28,555 bases of DNA from Tissierellaceae bacterium (GTDB lineage Bacteria; Bacillota; Clostridia; Tissierellales; Tissierellaceae), in assembly GCA_023229175.1 (NCBI GenBank), contig JALNZV010000023.1:1-28555 (forward strand), given 5' to 3'. Of the stretch, positions 1 through 6,883 are shown one piece after another. The position numbers and the translations under genes were made by a program. Below the pieces are notes generated by a model, which did no database searches, was not told the origin of the DNA, and was given only the letters and a program-made list of their open reading frames with translations. The first letter of the stretch is position 1, and each line of letters begins with the position of its first letter.

Positions 1-63
1 TCCTTAGGATACATATCACCAATTGAATATAGAAATAGAGCTAGCTTTGATTTAGCAGCTTAG
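1..63 (+). CDS. IS3-family transposase, C-terminal end (5' partial)
   Basis: Frame 1 reads into the window and ends at the TAG at 61-63. The last residues include LGYISPIEYRNR, which resembles the conserved C-terminus of IS3-family (IS150-like) DDE transposases, where a Tyr-x-Ser-Pro-x-x-Tyr/Phe motif lies just before the stop. Only about 20 residues are visible, so no catalytic residue can be checked and the element could be intact or decayed upstream. It lies on the opposite strand from almost every other gene here, as expected for an inserted element. Confidence 0.6.
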   Translation, partial: SLGYISPIEYRNRASFDLAA

Positions 64-126
64 GCAGTATTTAGAAAGTAGATTCTTGTTCGGAATAAAT
101 TTGTCTAAAAAAGGGTTGCCTTTCCA
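1..126 (+). mobile_element. Right end of an IS3-type insertion sequence (partial)
   Basis: After the transposase stop there are about 60 non-coding bases, then a stretch ending TTGTCTAAAAAAGGGTTGCC and TTTCCA. Read from the outside this begins TGGAAAGGCAACCC, a 5'-TG terminal inverted repeat of the kind that bounds IS3-family elements. The boundary at 126 is inferred from that TG/CA end. The left end, its matching repeat and any target duplication lie outside the window. Confidence 0.45.
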
Positions 127-272
127 GAGTTTCGGTGCTGTAAATTCGTTTTCTACTTTTAATTATATCATATTTATAATCCTTATGAATAAAAAATCTT
201 ATATATCTTCTCATGTCTTCAGTTGATAAGATAATTCTATCACCTTAATTTTCATTCCCTACTAAAATAACA
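127..272. other. AT-rich gap between the IS end and the GerMN terminator
   Basis: No convincing gene. On the minus strand a frame without stops runs about 60 codons from near 258 into the IS end, with many Lys, Arg, Ile and Tyr codons. It has no clear ribosome site and matches no family I recognise. It may be the remnant of a gene broken by the IS, or chance. Confidence 0.3.
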
Positions 273-296
273 AAAGTCGCCTATCTAGGCGACTTT
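273..296 (-). terminator. Rho-independent terminator after the GerMN gene
   Basis: A perfect 9-bp stem (AAAGTCGCC / GGCGACTTT) with a 6-base loop lies about 24 bases beyond the gene stop. On the minus strand it is followed by TTGTTATTTT. The A/T flanks would let it work in both directions, shielding this locus from the IS side. Confidence 0.85.
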
Positions 297-319
297 CCTT
301 TAAACTTTACTCCACCTTC

Positions 320-1309
320 TTAATATTCATTTGCGAACACGGGAATGGCTGAGTTTATTATCTCTCCGTCTATGAGCAGCTCTACGCTTTCTATTTCTTT
401 AAACTGGCTTAGGGTAAGACCTATATTTTTCGCCAAGTTGGAAAAGATAATATCATCGGATGGCTCTATATAATTGTCATAGGATATGTCTACATAGGCG
501 GTGCCGTCCTTTACTTCTACTCCGTGAAGCATTATATCCCTTGGGATATCTGAGAGCAGTCCCATATCCATGGGAGGACCTTCAAACAATAAATCCAATG
601 CTGAATAAATATTAGCCACAGGAGCTAAGGTGGGAATGGTTACTGGTATAAAATACTCGTATTCTTCCACATCCATAGCCTTATAATATACAACTACTTT
701 TGAGCTGCCATCGCTTAAATTTCCCAAGAGATTGATATTTTCCCTCGCTATGGGACCTTCTATATCTCCACCAAAGGTCATACTCGGCAATACCTTTCCC
801 CCAACTAATATCTGTACTTTCTCGATTGCAGGAAACTCTGTCAATGTATATACTACTCCTTTTATAAAGTTTTCTTCATCTTTCTCTGTTTGATTGTTTA
901 GTACATCTTCTGAGAAGTCAACCTTACATAGTGCCGTTTCATCGTCTATGGTTATCCCAACAATTTCTGTCCCTATGGGTATAACTGGAGATAACCCTGT
1001 TCCCCTTAGAGCTTCCCTTAGCTCTGGACTGTCTACCATGTTGTTGAGGGTAACTCTTGCAATTCCTTCTTCCCAGGGAATCTTTCTCATTATAGGGACG
1101 AGATATCCATCGGAATTTCTAAAATACATTACCGTTTTCCTCATCCCATCTTCTTCTACTATATTAATAATTTCCCTATCGGATTGAATCATTTCAATCT
1201 CGTCATCTTCAGTGGCTAGTCTCTTATCAATAAAGTTTTTTCCCATCTGCAGTACTGTTAATCCCAAGACTATTATCAGTCCAAATAATATTATTCTTTT
1301 ATTTACCAT
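320..1309 (-). CDS. GerMN-domain sporulation/germination protein (GerM-like)
   Basis: 329 residues. An N-terminal hydrophobic anchor (about residues 5-22, no lipobox Cys) is followed by two tandem GerMN domains, roughly 55-180 and 195-325. Each has the family pattern of an Asp/Thr-Ala-x-Val-Asp-x-S segment (CKVDFSEDV; AYVDISYDNY) and an E-x-V-x-x-L-I/V-x-G strand (VQILVGGK; VELLIDGE). In B. subtilis GerM is a sporulation protein needed for septal peptidoglycan remodelling and germination, acting outside the membrane. The start is ATG at 1307-1309 because GGGAGGG lies about 6 bases upstream; an in-frame TTG at 1315 abuts the ribosome site and is rejected. It is last in a cell-envelope block behind a DUF2179 gene and an amidase. 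The family assignment is firm; orthology to GerM is an inference. Confidence 0.85.
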   Translation of the reverse strand: MVNKRIILFGLIIVLGLTVLQMGKNFIDKRLATEDDEIEMIQSDREIINIVEEDGMRKTVMYFRNSDGYLVPIMRKIPWEEGIARVTLNNMVDSPELREALRGTGLSPVIPIGTEIVGITIDDETALCKVDFSEDVLNNQTEKDEENFIKGVVYTLTEFPAIEKVQILVGGKVLPSMTFGGDIEGPIARENINLLGNLSDGSSKVVVYYKAMDVEEYEYFIPVTIPTLAPVANIYSALDLLFEGPPMDMGLLSDIPRDIMLHGVEVKDGTAYVDISYDNYIEPSDDIIFSNLAKNIGLTLSQFKEIESVELLIDGEIINSAIPVFANEY

Positions 1310-1324
1310 TATCAACCCTCCCAG

Positions 1325-1343
1325 ATTATACTACTATATTATA
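1325..1343 (-). promoter_or_regulatory. Possible -10 sequences upstream of the GerMN gene
   Basis: Two TATAAT matches on the minus strand (rc of 1338-1343 and 1325-1330) lie within 35 bases of the ATG. Neither has a good -35, so the gene may instead be read through from the DUF2179 gene 69 bases upstream, with no terminator seen between them. Confidence 0.25.
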
Positions 1344-1378
1344 TTAGAAGAGTTGTTGGACTATGATAAATTTCTTGT

Positions 1379-1900
1379 CTACTTTCTAATTGGTGAGAAA
1401 TACCCTCCGCTTATGGGATTAATATTATTTACTGTTATGAAAGCATTTTTGTCAAACTCATACACAATTTTCTTTAGGTTTATTAAGTCTTTTCGATTTA
1501 TTATTACGTTTAGTATTTCTCTTGTACCTTCTAGCCCCTGACCTTCAATTACTGTTACGCCAAATCCATTTTCCCTTAGTATTTTTATTAAGCTTTCGTT
1601 ATCTGAAATCTTTAAAATAATTTGAGCTGCCAGGTTTCCAAGGGCAATTTTGTTTTCTATAATAATTCCCAAGTAATTTCCACAAGCAAATCCCAAGGCA
1701 TAGCTAAGTAAATTCATAGGATTGCTCAGGCTATTAACTACCTTGCCCAATGCAGTGATGTATATTGCTACTTCAAAAAAACCAATTAAAGCTGCCTGTA
1801 ATTTTCTGCCCTGTACTACCATCAACATCCTGACAGTTGCCAAGGATACGTCAGTTACCCTAGCAAAAAAAATAAATAAATACCCAAATAATAACTCCAT
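1379..1900 (-). CDS. UPF0316 / DUF2179 membrane protein (YebE-like)
   Basis: 173 residues. The N-terminal half holds about three hydrophobic segments (about residues 3-20, 33-55 and 60-82). The motif ARVTDVSLATVRML near residue 15 is typical of the UPF0316 family, and the C-terminal half (about 100-170) is a soluble DUF2179 domain ending GGYFSPIRK. Function is unknown in the family; nucleotide or ligand sensing has been suggested for DUF2179 domains but nothing here shows it. ATG at 1898-1900 follows GGAGGTG with 6-base spacing. A strong hairpin with a T-run sits directly before that ribosome site and leaves no room for a promoter, so expression probably depends on read-through from the amidase gene. 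Confidence 0.85.
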   Translation of the reverse strand: MELLFGYLFIFFARVTDVSLATVRMLMVVQGRKLQAALIGFFEVAIYITALGKVVNSLSNPMNLLSYALGFACGNYLGIIIENKIALGNLAAQIILKISDNESLIKILRENGFGVTVIEGQGLEGTREILNVIINRKDLINLKKIVYEFDKNAFITVNNINPISGGYFSPIRK

Positions 1901-1910
1901 TTATCCACCT

Positions 1911-1944
1911 CCAAAAATAATAAGCAAGGTTCCCCTTGCTTATT
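1911..1944 (-). terminator. Hairpin terminator/attenuator between amidase and DUF2179 gene
   Basis: A perfect 11-bp stem (AATAAGCAAGG / CCTTGCTTATT, plus-strand arms 1919-1929 and 1934-1944) with a 4-base loop is followed on the minus strand by ATTTTTGG. It starts 3 bases after the amidase stop codon and runs straight into the ribosome site of the next gene. Confidence 0.8.
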
Positions 1945-1947
1945 ATA

Positions 1948-4029
1948 TTAATTCATTTCTAAATAATTTTCTATACCTTTTACAATGGAATCTATAATTT
2001 TATTTTGGTAGCTTTCTGTGAACAATAATTTCTCCTCTGCCGAATTAGATAGGAACCCTGCCTCTACTAAAACAGCAGGCATCTTAGTCTCCCTAAGAAC
2101 TACTAGATTTGGTCTTTGGATAATGCCCTTGTCTATGGCTCCAGTTCCCTCCAATAGGGCAGTCATCATTGCCTTGGCAAATGGGTGCTGATCCACTTCC
2201 TTAAAATCCGAGTTAAACGCTGGGCAATATAAAACTTGGATACCTGCGTGAGTTTTACTTGTATGGGAGTTACCGTGGATACTAACAAATAAATCGGCAT
2301 TGGCATCATTTGCAATTCCAGCCCTTTCATAAAGATCTACAAACACATCTGTGTTCCTTGTCATTATAGTGTTGTATCCTAATTCCCTTAATTTTTTGTC
2401 CAACTTTAAGGCCATTGCCAGGTTAAAATCTTTTTCATATCTTTTAGATACAGATGTAGCCCCAGGATCCTTCCCACCGTGTCCCGCATCTATTACTATA
2501 ATTCTATTGGTGTTATCTATATTAGTATTCTTTTTTAAGGACAGTATTATTTTGCTATCTACGGCCTTGGAGAGCAATGCATAGTCTACACTAACTCCGA
2601 AGCTGATGTTTAATACTATGTTTTCTCCGTCTTTTTCTACATCTACCTTGTTTATTAGATTATCCTTGATTATTATGGTTCCTTCACTTAAATCCGTATG
2701 TACTGCTGGAATCGTGACCACCATGTTTTTAGACGACGTATCCATATCTACGGAATAGTTTGTCAATCCAAGGTTCTCAATGGTAAAAATACTATTTTCT
2801 CCATCAACTATATAATCTATGTTTTCCCATAGGGATTTTTCAGGATATATAGCTATATTATCTCCTAAATTATCTATCTTTACGCTAGGATCTGTTATTC
2901 CATCTTTAATATCTAAGACAACTCTGACTATTTTATCGTCTGAACTATAATTGTTATCTGCTGTAAATTGGGAAACCCTAATCCCCTTTATAAACCCTAG
3001 GTCGTAGTTATAGCTATAATAAGTATCCCCCAACAAAGTTGAATCCAAAAAATCTATTACAATTCTTTCGGGGTTCCTCAGTTTAATAAAATTCATCTTG
3101 CCATAGCCTGCCCCTTCTACTACAATGGCTTGCTTGCCGTCTATCTCCTCTATTATAATAGGGCCAATTTTATTCCCCCCAAAGGATATTACAAGGCCTG
3201 TCCCATCATTGGAGCTACTTATATCGTATGTCTCATATCTTTCCAATGTAACTACGACCCTGGTAATACTGGGCTCGTAGGAAAACTGAGAATATTGGAT
3301 TCTCTCTATTATTTCATCCTCTACTTCTACTGCCCCCGGTCTGTCTAATGTATTTGGCAAGGAGAGTAAAGCATTTTCAATATCCACAACTAGTTTGTTT
3401 GAATTCTCCAAAAACATAGTGGTATATTCAAGGCTTTTATCGCTATTGACTACAATTTTATTGGAAGAAGTGCTGCCGGTAGTAGCAAATATATTGTCCA
3501 CTATTGCTAATCCTTCAGAACTTGCCTCCTCATTCGCATCTACTTCTGAATTAATATATGGTACGTTTTCTTTTTCATCCCAGCCTACTTCATATCCAAA
3601 TGTCTCTGTCACAATTCTCAGTGGAACCATAGTCCTTGCACCTTTGTCTTCATAGGACACAAGCTTTGGTATTGCATTTTTATCTAATACAATTTTTTCA
3701 CCATTTATATATGCAATATTACTGTCGATTGTGAATCTGGCCTCTTTGCTATCGTAATTTATTATGGCGGTGCTAGTTTTCTCATCCCAATCTACTTCGG
3801 CTCCATAGTTTTCAGCTACAAATCTAATTGGAACTAAGGTCCTATCTACGTGAACGAAAGAAGGAAATTCGGTATCTATGGTCTTCCCATCCATAATAAT
3901 GGGTACCTGCCTGACAGATACCTTAACTCCATCCATATTTATTTGAATTCTACCGCTGTCAGCATAAACAAATTGGCTGAATATAATTAACATAATCGTA
4001 AATATTAGTATTGCTGTCTTTTTTTCCAT
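1948..4029 (-). CDS. N-acetylmuramoyl-L-alanine amidase with stalk and AMIN domains
   Basis: 693 residues, secreted. Signal peptide at about 1-23 (cut near VYA-DS). A copper-amine-oxidase N-terminal-like stalk domain, doubled, spans about 35-160 and includes the typical segments RTLVPIRFVAE (63-73) and RTMVPLRIVTE (132-142). Two AMIN-like wall-targeting regions span about 190-285 and 300-400, followed by a linker. The C-terminal zinc amidase (Amidase_3, about 508-690) shows zinc ligands His517 (DAGHGG), Glu532 and His585 (SIHGN) and catalytic Glu656 (VEAGF). It cleaves the bond between N-acetylmuramic acid and the stem peptide in cell-wall turnover, division or spore formation. The start is ATG with AAGGAGGT 6 bases upstream. 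It has its own promoter at 4074-4103. All catalytic residues are present, so it should be active. Confidence 0.93.
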   Translation of the reverse strand: MEKKTAILIFTIMLIIFSQFVYADSGRIQINMDGVKVSVRQVPIIMDGKTIDTEFPSFVHVDRTLVPIRFVAENYGAEVDWDEKTSTAIINYDSKEARFTIDSNIAYINGEKIVLDKNAIPKLVSYEDKGARTMVPLRIVTETFGYEVGWDEKENVPYINSEVDANEEASSEGLAIVDNIFATTGSTSSNKIVVNSDKSLEYTTMFLENSNKLVVDIENALLSLPNTLDRPGAVEVEDEIIERIQYSQFSYEPSITRVVVTLERYETYDISSSNDGTGLVISFGGNKIGPIIIEEIDGKQAIVVEGAGYGKMNFIKLRNPERIVIDFLDSTLLGDTYYSYNYDLGFIKGIRVSQFTADNNYSSDDKIVRVVLDIKDGITDPSVKIDNLGDNIAIYPEKSLWENIDYIVDGENSIFTIENLGLTNYSVDMDTSSKNMVVTIPAVHTDLSEGTIIIKDNLINKVDVEKDGENIVLNISFGVSVDYALLSKAVDSKIILSLKKNTNIDNTNRIIVIDAGHGGKDPGATSVSKRYEKDFNLAMALKLDKKLRELGYNTIMTRNTDVFVDLYERAGIANDANADLFVSIHGNSHTSKTHAGIQVLYCPAFNSDFKEVDQHPFAKAMMTALLEGTGAIDKGIIQRPNLVVLRETKMPAVLVEAGFLSNSAEEKLLFTESYQNKIIDSIVKGIENYLEMN

Positions 4030-4073
4030 AGAAAAACCTCCTTATGCCGTACTTAACCAAGTCTTATATGTTA

Positions 4074-4103
4074 TTTATATCACTTTGCCAATTATTATGT
4101 CAA
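4074..4103 (-). promoter_or_regulatory. Sigma-A-type promoter of the amidase gene
   Basis: On the minus strand a perfect -35 TTGACA (rc of 4098-4103) and -10 TATAAA (rc of 4074-4079) are separated by 18 bases. The -10 is 45 bases upstream of the amidase ATG. Confidence 0.7.
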
Positions 4104-4113
4104 CATTAACAGA

Positions 4114-4146
4114 ATAATGTAATCATAATGTAATCATAATGTAACA
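4114..4146. repeat. Three tandem 11-bp direct repeats upstream of the amidase promoter
   Basis: The unit ATAATGTAATC occurs at 4114-4124 and 4125-4135, with a 9/11 copy at 4136-4146. The array fills the space between the stop codon of the upstream gene and the -35 of the amidase promoter, ending 10 bases before it. The 11-bp period is about one DNA turn, as expected for a cooperative regulator site, but it could also be slippage in AT-rich sequence. Confidence 0.7.
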
Positions 4147-5145
4147 TTATCTACTGAGATCCAATGCCTTGTACAATTCATCGCTGCCTGGGGCATCTAT
4201 CTCTACTATTGTACCTCCTCCTTTATCTAATAGTACTTTTTCCCCCACTACCTCTCCAATAATTGTGGATTTAATATTGTTTTCTGACAACACATCTTGG
4301 ATTTCATCTGCTTTTTCTTCTCCAGTTATTACTATCATGGATCCGCTGGAAATTAACCTATATACATCTATTTCCAGTATATCGGCTATTTCCCTTGTAA
4401 AATCCTTTACGGGAATGGCTGCCTCTACAATCTTTACGCCTTTTCCAATGGCCTTAGATGCCTCCCACACTGCACCAAATACTCCGCCTTCGGTGATATC
4501 GTGCATATACTTAACCCCTATATTGCCGCAGATTATTCCCTCCTTGACTACACTTAGCATGGAACTCATATTCTTCGCTTCCTTTAATTTTTCCTCACCC
4601 AACAAACCTTTCAGCTTTTCTTCCAGTTCCTTCGCCAGTATGGAAGTTCCTTCAATCCCTGCATACTTTGTAATCAGTATTTTGTCTCCCTCTTTTACTT
4701 CATTTATATTAGGCAGCCTTGCTTTTTTTTGTTTTCCTACTACGGTCGTGCTGATTACAATCCTATTTACTGCATCTGTTATCTCAGTATGTCCACCCAT
4801 TATCTCTATGTTTATTTCCTCTGCAGCTTTTGATGCCTCTTTCATTATGTTTTCTATATCTTCTTCTCTAGTGCTAGGTGGTGCCAATATGGTCAGGAGC
4901 ACACCTATGGGTTCCGCACCACTGGTAGATACGTCATTACATGAAATGTGTATTGCCAATCCGCCCAAGTCTTTTGTGGCCCCTGTAATTGGATCTGTAC
5001 TTATTACACATACATCTTCACCATAATTGATTATGGCTGTATCCAGTCCAATGGCAGCACCCACCAATACCTCTTCTCTTTTATTTTTAATATTTGAAAT
5101 GACTATTCTTTCCAACACATCATTGGGCAATTTCCCTATTTCCAT
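4147..5145 (-). CDS. AIR-synthase-related protein (PurM/HypE fold), function unknown
   Basis: 332 residues. The N-terminal PurM-like half (about 25-145) has GLDTAIIN, VISTDPITGA and HISCNDVSTSGAEPIGV, and the C-terminal half (about 155-320) has DITEGGVFGAVWE. These are shared by HypE, SelD, ThiL and PurM, which bind ATP at the domain interface. HypE needs a C-terminal Cys to form the Fe-CN ligand; this protein ends ALDLSR with no Cys, and no hyp genes are near, so it is not a hydrogenase maturase. It is not PurM, which is encoded separately at 22-23 kb. The ATG follows AAGGAGG. Such orphan HypE-like proteins occur in clostridia with unknown substrates. Confidence 0.8.
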   Translation of the reverse strand: MEIGKLPNDVLERIVISNIKNKREEVLVGAAIGLDTAIINYGEDVCVISTDPITGATKDLGGLAIHISCNDVSTSGAEPIGVLLTILAPPSTREEDIENIMKEASKAAEEINIEIMGGHTEITDAVNRIVISTTVVGKQKKARLPNINEVKEGDKILITKYAGIEGTSILAKELEEKLKGLLGEEKLKEAKNMSSMLSVVKEGIICGNIGVKYMHDITEGGVFGAVWEASKAIGKGVKIVEAAIPVKDFTREIADILEIDVYRLISSGSMIVITGEEKADEIQDVLSENNIKSTIIGEVVGEKVLLDKGGGTIVEIDAPGSDELYKALDLSR

Positions 5146-5176
5146 AAATTTTCCTCCTTTGCGTAACTATGGGCAT

Positions 5177-5182
5177 ATTATA
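5177..5182 (-). promoter_or_regulatory. Probable -10 of the AIR-synthase-related gene
   Basis: TATAAT on the minus strand (rc of 5177-5182) lies about 31 bases before the ATG. The -35 position is only TTCTAA at 17-base spacing, so strength is doubtful. Confidence 0.4.
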
Positions 5183-5232
5183 TCATATAAATTACACTAT
5201 TAGAATATATGAATACACTTCCTAAACACTTT

Positions 5233-5266
5233 AAAGTTTAATAATAAAGTTTATTCTGGATAAACT
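5233..5266. repeat. Short direct and inverted repeats in the divergent intergenic region
   Basis: AAAGTTTA occurs twice, at 5233-5240 and 5246-5253, 13 bases apart. The second copy overlaps a 7-bp inverted repeat (AGTTTAT / ATAAACT, 5248-5266). This lies between divergent genes and could be an operator for the small cysteine gene, but the composition makes chance plausible. Confidence 0.3.
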
Positions 5267-5300
5267 ATGAAAAATGGATGATTATATAGGAGGGTTCACA

Positions 5301-5462
5301 TTGATAATACCTTGTTCAGAAAAATGTGTTTACGAAAAGGAAGGCCTATGTACATTGAAGTCTGTCACCACTCCATCTAATACGCCCACTAAAAATTGTC
5401 CTTACTTTAAGGAGAGGGGTAAAATTGAAAAGGATACTGAACAAAATCAAATAAAGGGATAA
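5301..5462 (+). CDS. Small four-cysteine protein
   Basis: 53 residues from a TTG start. GGAGGG lies 6 bases before this TTG, while the in-frame ATG at 5274 has no ribosome site and would make the AGGAGGG itself coding, so TTG at 5301 is preferred. The protein has Cys5, Cys9, Cys17 and Cys33 in the layout PCSxxC, GLC, NCPYF, then a charged tail. The spacing suggests a small metal-binding knuckle. Similar short proteins are common in clostridia and, as I recall, often carry the misleading label 'hydroxymyristoyl-ACP dehydratase'; no dehydratase fold could fit here. It is the only complete plus-strand gene, and its true role is unknown. Confidence 0.7.
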   Translation: MIIPCSEKCVYEKEGLCTLKSVTTPSNTPTKNCPYFKERGKIEKDTEQNQIKG

Positions 5463-5487
5463 AAAAAGGCTAGCCTATGGCCAGCCC
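5461..5487 (-). terminator. Terminator after the dicarboxylate symporter
   Basis: On the minus strand an 8-bp stem GGCTGGCC / GGCTAGCC (one G-U pair, 3-base loop) is followed by seven Ts. It lies 19 bases beyond the symporter stop and overlaps the end of the convergent small gene, so it may also limit transcription from that side. Confidence 0.85.
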
Positions 5488-5505
5488 TATATAATAAGGT
5501 GTTCC

Positions 5506-6759
5506 TTATGATTCTGCCAACTCCATATTTAATTCTCCTTCTTGCTTTGCAATTACTGTAGTACATACTGCGTCTCCAGTAATATTTACGGCAGTTCTGC
5601 CCATGTCAACTAATCTGTCTATGCCCATTATTAGCCCTATACCTTCCAATGGAAGCCCTACGGATTGCAAGACCATAGATAGCATTATGGCACCTGCTCC
5701 AGGTACTCCTGCTGTTCCTATGGATGCCAATGTAGCTGTAAGTATGACCGTAAGGAGCATCCCCATAGTCATATCGACACCATATACCTGAGCCACAAAA
5801 AATGTAGCTACCCCTTGCATTATTGCCGTACCGTCCATATTGATTGTTGCTCCAAGAGGTATTGTAAAGGACGCAATACTCTTTGGTATGCCTAATTCTT
5901 TTTCACATAATTCTAAGGATACTGGTACTGTAGCATTGCTACTGGCTGTAGAAAATGCAACAGACATGGCGGGCAAAAACTTCTTGTAAAATCTTGCCGG
6001 AGATAATCCTGTAAATCCTTTTAATAGGCCTCCATAAACTAAGATTAGATGAATAAATAGGCCTACATACACGGTTAATATATACTTCATCAGGGGTATC
6101 ATAGCTGCATATCCTACCGTAGCAAAAGTTTTGGCAATTAATCCAAATACGCCTATGGGTGCAAATATCATTACCATGCTAACCAGTTTCATTATGAGGT
6201 CATTTAATGCAGAAAATAAGTTCAATAAAAACTCTGCTTTGTCACCAAGTAGAGATAATCCTATACCTGTGAATATGGCAAACACTATGATTTGTAGCAT
6301 ATTCCCGCCTGCCATAGCTGCTATAGGATTTGATGGTACCATCTCGTATAGGATTTGAACCAGCGGTGTTTTAGGATTTACAGTAGTCTCGACTACTTCA
6401 ATGGCTGACATATCCAGGCCAATACCAGGTTTTACAAAAAAACCAAGTAACAATGCAATAACTACTGCTACTGCCGTAGTAGTCAAATAAAACCCTACTG
6501 TCTTAACTCCAATTCTGCCCAGTTTTTTTACATCTCCGATGCTAGCAGCACCATTAACTAAAGATATAAATACCAATGGTACAACTAGCATCATGATGCC
6601 TCTTAAGAATACTTGCCCTAATAATTGGAATAGACCATTTATTAGGATATCGTCCTTTAGTACTCCCTTAGGTAAATTGAAAACAATAATACCGGTAATC
6701 AGTCCAACTATAAGTCCGACCAATACCTTTGAGGTTAGACTCATATCCCTCTTTGACAT
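5506..6759 (-). CDS. Dicarboxylate/amino acid:cation symporter (GltP/GltT family)
   Basis: 417 residues, a full-length member of the DAACS family (SLC1-like), integral to the cytoplasmic membrane with 8 transmembrane segments and two re-entrant hairpins. Visible signatures are the serine-rich hairpin FSTASSNATVPVSLE (269-283), the cation-binding NMDGT motif (307-311), GVPGAGAI in the second hairpin (351-358), and the substrate-binding DMGRTAVNITGD (385-396). Asp385, Arg388 and Asn392 match the GltPh residues that bind the amino group and side-chain carboxylate, which supports Glu or Asp as substrate. Ribosome site AAGGAGGG precedes the ATG. It is single-gene, with its own promoter and terminator. 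Acidic amino acid uptake fits an amino-acid-fermenting host. Confidence 0.92.
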   Translation of the reverse strand: MSKRDMSLTSKVLVGLIVGLITGIIVFNLPKGVLKDDILINGLFQLLGQVFLRGIMMLVVPLVFISLVNGAASIGDVKKLGRIGVKTVGFYLTTTAVAVVIALLLGFFVKPGIGLDMSAIEVVETTVNPKTPLVQILYEMVPSNPIAAMAGGNMLQIIVFAIFTGIGLSLLGDKAEFLLNLFSALNDLIMKLVSMVMIFAPIGVFGLIAKTFATVGYAAMIPLMKYILTVYVGLFIHLILVYGGLLKGFTGLSPARFYKKFLPAMSVAFSTASSNATVPVSLELCEKELGIPKSIASFTIPLGATINMDGTAIMQGVATFFVAQVYGVDMTMGMLLTVILTATLASIGTAGVPGAGAIMLSMVLQSVGLPLEGIGLIMGIDRLVDMGRTAVNITGDAVCTTVIAKQEGELNMELAES

Positions 6760-6806
6760 ATTAATCCCTCCTTAGATTATTATATGTGTTATACTTCATA
6801 CATATT

Positions 6807-6835
6807 ATTTTAACTTAGTAGAAATTTTTTATCAA
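6807..6835 (-). promoter_or_regulatory. Sigma-A-type promoter of the symporter gene
   Basis: On the minus strand -35 TTGATA (rc of 6830-6835) and -10 TAAAAT (rc of 6807-6812) have a 17-base spacer. The -10 is about 48 bases before the ATG. Confidence 0.65.
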
Positions 6836-6883
6836 GTGGGAATTGTCTGAATACTTTTTTAACAAACTTTGTATTGCGATATG

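Noticed and set aside
4114..4146. CRISPR-like array
   Set aside because: Repeats are 11 bp, contiguous and without spacers; no cas genes are nearby.
4169..5026. 285-codon plus-strand open frame antisense to the AIR-synthase-related gene
   Set aside because: Serine- and proline-rich translation with no ribosome site and no family match; it is a shadow of a strong gene on the other strand.
4147..5145. Hydrogenase maturation protein HypE
   Set aside because: The C-terminal Cys is missing and there are no hyp or hydrogenase genes around.
6840..6883. Terminator after gatB
   Set aside because: Only a 5-bp stem with a large loop can be drawn, with no proper T-run, so no call was made.
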